Assembly: GCA_003454335.1 (NCBI GenBank) | Contig: DMKK01000011.1 | Location: forward strand, 5,537 to 15,380 | Direction: 5' to 3' | Source of the DNA: Gammaproteobacteria bacterium | GTDB taxonomy: Bacteria; Pseudomonadota; Gammaproteobacteria; UBA9214 | Length of the DNA: 9,844 bases | Shown: piece by piece, positions 7,892-9,844 of the stretch | How positions within the stretch are numbered: position 1 is the stretch's first letter | Layout of the letters: each line of letters starts with the position of its first letter | Notes under the pieces: generated by a model | Databases searched by the model: none | Told to the model about the DNA's origin: nothing | The model's input: only the letters and a program-made list of their open reading frames with translations | Position numbers and translations under genes: made by a program

Positions 7892-8351
7892 AGGTAATGA
7901 CTTCTCAGGCCGTGTAGGCCAGCTATCAAGCACAGGAATTCGCATTGTATTTCAAAAGGTTGCAATATGCTATTGATTGTTTTGAAGAACCCGGTTAACA
8001 AGGAAATAATGGCTGGATGCCGGCACATTCAGTCATGACAGCCTCACACCCATTACACAATGCGGCTAACGTCCCGAACGGAACTCCATACAGGCAATAG
8101 CAACGATGCGGCAAAACACCAGGGCTGCAAAGCTGCTGAATGGACAAGGATACAGTAAAAGCTGCTCTGCGGACTTGTAAATTGTGCTGATTTAGGCTGA
8201 AATAGGGCCGCGACTGGGGAAACACGATTGATGATACTCCCGGCGCATCTTAAGCCCGGTCAAGAAGGCTGTCCGAATCCCGCACAGAACCCCGGCATAC
8301 CGCTCTGCGGATTTCCATGGATTTTATTTTTTAGATACAACGGGCATAGCC

Positions 8352-8401
8352 CCCAGGAACCCGTCCAAAAATAGCGATCGTAGCGAGGACAGGCTCCCGG
8401 G
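8352..8401. repeat. Imperfect inverted repeat upstream of trxA
   Basis: Arms at 8352-8366 and 8387-8401 pair at 12 of 15 positions (the right arm reads GGACAGGCTCCCGGG) around a 20-nt loop containing the near-palindrome AGCGATCGTAGCG. The element ends 31 bases before the trxA ribosome site, and a run of seven T follows at 8423-8429. It may be a diverged repeat element or a structured 5' leader of trxA. The pairing is seen directly; any function is inference. Confidence 0.5.
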
Positions 8402-8432
8402 CTCTGCTTTACAGCAAATACATTTTTTTAAC

Positions 8433-8437
8433 AGGAG
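8433..8437 (+). promoter_or_regulatory. Ribosome binding site for the GTG start of trxA
   Basis: AGGAG lies ten bases before GTG 8448-8450. It supports the GTG start, as no in-frame ATG is available near the expected N-terminus. Confidence 0.7.
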
Positions 8438-8447
8438 AGTTTGAATA

Positions 8448-8774
8448 GTGAGTGAACAGATCTTGTACTTGACTGATGACACCTTCGAACAGGAAGTAAT
8501 CAATTCCTCCAACCTTGTGCTGGTGGACTACTGGGCTGAATGGTGCGGGCCCTGCAAGATGATTGCGCCTATACTGGAAGAGATTGCCAGCGAGTACACC
8601 GGCAAGGTCACGATAGCCAAACTGAACATTGATGAAAACCCGCAAACACCACCCAAGTACGGCATTCGCGGCATCCCGACATTAATGCTGTTCAAGGATG
8701 GCAACGTTGAAGCCACCAAGGTCGGCGCACTCTCAAAGTCACAGTTGACCGCTTTTCTGGACAACAACATTTAA
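8448..8774 (+). CDS. trxA: Thioredoxin 1 TrxA
   Basis: This small cytoplasmic disulfide reductase is kept reduced by thioredoxin reductase and supplies electrons to ribonucleotide reductase, PAPS reductase and other enzymes. It has 108 residues, the normal length. The active site WCGPC lies at 32-36 inside the conserved block YWAEWCGPCKMIAPILEEIA. The cis-proline motif GIRGIPTLMLF is at about 71-81, and VGALSKSQL near the C-terminus matches the E. coli type. The start codon is GTG (8448-8450), giving MSEQILYLTDD, which aligns with the N-terminus of E. coli thioredoxin; AGGAG precedes it by ten bases. The stop is TAA. It lies between rhlB (divergent) and rho (same strand), the conserved enterobacterial order. 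No clear terminator follows. Confidence 0.98.
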   Translation: MSEQILYLTDDTFEQEVINSSNLVLVDYWAEWCGPCKMIAPILEEIASEYTGKVTIAKLNIDENPQTPPKYGIRGIPTLMLFKDGNVEATKVGALSKSQLTAFLDNNI

Positions 8775-8777
8775 TCA

Positions 8778-8807
8778 TTTACTCATAGCACTGCTGTAAC
8801 ATAAAAT
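8778..8807 (+). promoter_or_regulatory. Possible sigma-70 promoter for rho
   Basis: TTTACT (8778-8783) and TAAAAT (8802-8807) are separated by 18 bases, matching the consensus at 4 of 6 and 5 of 6 positions. A start near 8814 would give a rho leader of about 155 nt. This is a by-eye match in AT-rich sequence and could be chance. Confidence 0.25.
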
Positions 8808-8832
8808 GGCGAGGATAATTGGAAGGCACCGC

Positions 8833-8895
8833 ATGCAGCATATGCAAGCCGCCACGGCCCTGCCTTCAGTCACTCTTCAAAACAAGAATCCCTAA
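8833..8895 (+). CDS. Possible 20-codon leader peptide in the rho 5' region
   Basis: An ATG at 8833-8835 opens a 20-codon frame (MQHMQAATALPSVTLQNKNP) ending with TAA at 8893-8895. GGAAGG at 8821-8826 lies six bases upstream, a good ribosome site. An in-frame ATG at 8806 would lengthen it to 29 codons but lacks such a site. E. coli has a short reading frame, rhoL, in the same place between trxA and rho. The peptide itself shows no similarity to RhoL that I can see, so only position and ribosome site support it. It could be chance. Confidence 0.3.
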   Translation: MQHMQAATALPSVTLQNKNP

Positions 8896-8916
8896 TTACC
8901 CTTGAATAATCTCCCC
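8861..8916 (+). promoter_or_regulatory. C-rich, G-poor stretch in rho leader, possible rut site
   Basis: By hand count these 56 bases contain 19 C and only 4 G, with pyrimidine-rich patches and no strong stem. Such unstructured C-rich RNA is what Rho binds. E. coli rho is known to be autoregulated by Rho-dependent termination in its leader, so the same loop is a reasonable inference here. Confidence 0.35.
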
Positions 8917-8929
8917 GGCCAGCTGGCCG
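8916..8929. promoter_or_regulatory. 14-bp perfect palindrome before rho
   Basis: CGGCCAGCTGGCCG is a perfect palindrome 40 bases upstream of the rho ATG. As RNA it folds to a 5-bp GC stem with an AGCT loop, without a U-tract. It may be a protein-binding dyad, a Rho pause element or chance. Confidence 0.35.
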
Positions 8930-8958
8930 CATCAATCCATTCAATACAAAAACGCGAC

Positions 8959-8963
8959 AAAGG
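8959..8963 (+). promoter_or_regulatory. Ribosome binding site of rho
   Basis: AAAGG lies six bases before the ATG at 8970 and supports this start, which gives the MNLSELK N-terminus expected for Rho. Confidence 0.6.
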
Positions 8964-8969
8964 CCACCT

Positions 8970-9844
8970 ATGAACCTGTCTGAACTCAAACTAAAACCTG
9001 CCGCCGAACTGGTCGAAATCGCCCAGAAAATGGGGGCCGAGGGAACCGCGCGCTCCCGCAAGCAGGACATCATCTTTTCTATCCTCAAGTCACACGCCAA
9101 AAAAGGCGAGGATATTTTCGGGGGAGGAGTTCTGGAAATACTGCAGGACGGATTTGGCTTTCTGCGTTCGGCAGACAGCTCCTACCTGGCAGGTCCGGAC
9201 GACATTTACGTCTCCCCCAGCCAGATAAGGCGTTTCAGCCTGCGTACCGGGGATACCGTAGACGGCAAGATCCGTCCACCCAAAGACAGCGAGCGATACT
9301 TTGCGCTGCTCAAGGTCGACAAGATCAATTACGAAAAACCTGAAAACGCCAAAAACAAGGTCGCGTTTGAAAACCTGACACCGCTCCACCCCAATGAAAG
9401 GCTCGGCCTGGAACGCGGCAATGGCAGCACGGAAGACATCACTGCACGCATCATTGATCTGGTCGCACCGGTAGGCAAGGGCCAGCGCGGCTTGATCGTG
9501 TCACCGCCCAAGGCAGGTAAAACGATGCTGCTGCAAAACATTGCACAATCGATAGCGTCCAATTACCCGGAAGTCTACCTGATTGTGTTGTTGATCGATG
9601 AACGCCCCGAGGAAGTGACCGAGATGTCCCGCTCGGTGAAGGGTGAAGTGGTTTCCAGCACCTTTGATGAGCCAGCCAGCCGCCACGTACAGGTTGCCGA
9701 AATGGTCATTGAAAAAGCACGCCGACTGGTAGAACACAAACACGACGTGGTGATCCTGCTTGATTCCATTACCCGGCTTGGACGCGCCTACAACACCGTC
9801 GTCCCCTCCTCCGGCAAGGTGCTGACCGGTGGTGTCGATGCCAA
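8970..9844 (+). CDS. rho: Transcription termination factor Rho, 5' part (cut by window end)
   Basis: Rho is a hexameric RNA-dependent ATPase/helicase that terminates transcription at C-rich rut sites. The frame is open to the window end; 291 residues are visible of the roughly 420 usual for the family. The N-terminal helical domain (MNLSELKLKP to about 47) is followed by the cold-shock-like RNA-binding domain with the GFGFLRSADSSYLAGPDDIY block at 61-80. The ATPase core shows Walker A PPKAGKT (179-185), LLIDERPEEVTEM (207-219), FDEPASRHVQVAEM (232-245), the Walker B region VVILLDSITRLGRAYN (260-275) and the start of the Q loop, SGKVLTGGVDA (281-291). There is no insertion between the N-terminal and RNA-binding domains, as in the E. 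coli type. It follows trxA after 195 nt of leader. Nothing in the visible part looks damaged. Confidence 0.98.
   Translation, partial: MNLSELKLKPAAELVEIAQKMGAEGTARSRKQDIIFSILKSHAKKGEDIFGGGVLEILQDGFGFLRSADSSYLAGPDDIYVSPSQIRRFSLRTGDTVDGKIRPPKDSERYFALLKVDKINYEKPENAKNKVAFENLTPLHPNERLGLERGNGSTEDITARIIDLVAPVGKGQRGLIVSPPKAGKTMLLQNIAQSIASNYPEVYLIVLLIDERPEEVTEMSRSVKGEVVSSTFDEPASRHVQVAEMVIEKARRLVEHKHDVVILLDSITRLGRAYNTVVPSSGKVLTGGVDA

Larger units (their letters stand above)
7892..8447. other. Divergent intergenic region between rhlB and trxA, no convincing gene
   Basis: These 556 bases must contain the promoters for rhlB (leftward) and trxA (rightward), but I could not assign a confident -35/-10 pair for either. 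Visible items are a small GGCC/GGCC hairpin at 7908-7920 in the rhlB leader, the 10-mer GCTCTGCGGA occurring twice (about 8163 and 8302, the second within the small palindrome CCGC-TCT-GCGG at 8300-8310), a T-rich run at 8322-8332 and the imperfect inverted repeat at 8352-8401. The gap is long for a dense genome and could hide a small RNA or a degraded gene. Confidence 0.6.

Noticed and set aside
7892..7945. Longer rhlB start at 7945
   Set aside because: There is no ribosome site, and the downstream MSETHLT aligns with the known RhlB N-terminus.
7995..8225. 76-codon minus-strand frame between rhlB and trxA, Cys-rich, starting with GTG
   Set aside because: There is only a distant GGAG (11 bases), no recognisable domain and a composition unlike the neighbouring proteins; it is probably a chance frame, although it is the best candidate in the gap.
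8324..8770. Minus-strand frames across trxA
   Set aside because: They are antisense to an intact thioredoxin gene, without domains or ribosome sites.

Overview
The window comes from a gammaproteobacterial chromosome. Rho, thioredoxin, RhlB and CpdA are all close to the E. coli proteins as I remember them, and the order rhlB (left) / trxA / rho (right) is the one found in E. coli. Base composition is moderate and the coding is dense. I cannot name a genus; the T2SS content suggests a free-living or environmental species. No mobile element, phage, CRISPR array, tRNA or rRNA was seen.

Layout: (1) 1-588, + strand: 3' part of cpdA, the cyclic-AMP phosphodiesterase. (2) 589-744: a convergent gap holding an AT-rich hairpin and a striking 92-bp nested inverted repeat made of two REP-like units in opposite orientation. 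(3) 745-7891, - strand: rhlB, then gspC, gspD, gspE and gspF, in that transcription order. The gaps are small (17, 90, -8 and 52 nt), so this looks like one transcription unit. It encodes the inner-membrane/outer-membrane link (GspC), the secretin (GspD), the ATPase (GspE) and the platform protein (GspF) of a type II secretion system. The pseudopilin and L/M/N genes do not follow gspF. (4) 7892-8447: a 556-nt divergent gap with no convincing gene, ending in an imperfect 50-nt inverted repeat upstream of trxA. (5) 8448-8774, +: trxA, starting with GTG. (6) 8775-8969: the rho leader, with a possible 20-codon leader ORF, a C-rich/G-poor stretch and a 14-bp perfect palindrome. (7) 8970-9844, +: rho, cut by the window end after 291 codons.

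How the genes work together: GspC, D, E and F form the trans-envelope backbone of a type II secretion system, and the missing pseudopilins and L/M assembly proteins must be encoded elsewhere. RhlB (RNA degradosome helicase) and Rho (transcription terminator) belong to RNA metabolism. TrxA is the general disulfide reductase. CpdA lowers cAMP and so tunes CRP-type regulation. I see no undescribed system in the genes. The points worth checking are the non-coding elements (the repeat at 612-703, the repeat before trxA, the rho leader) and the coupling of rhlB to a partial gsp operon.
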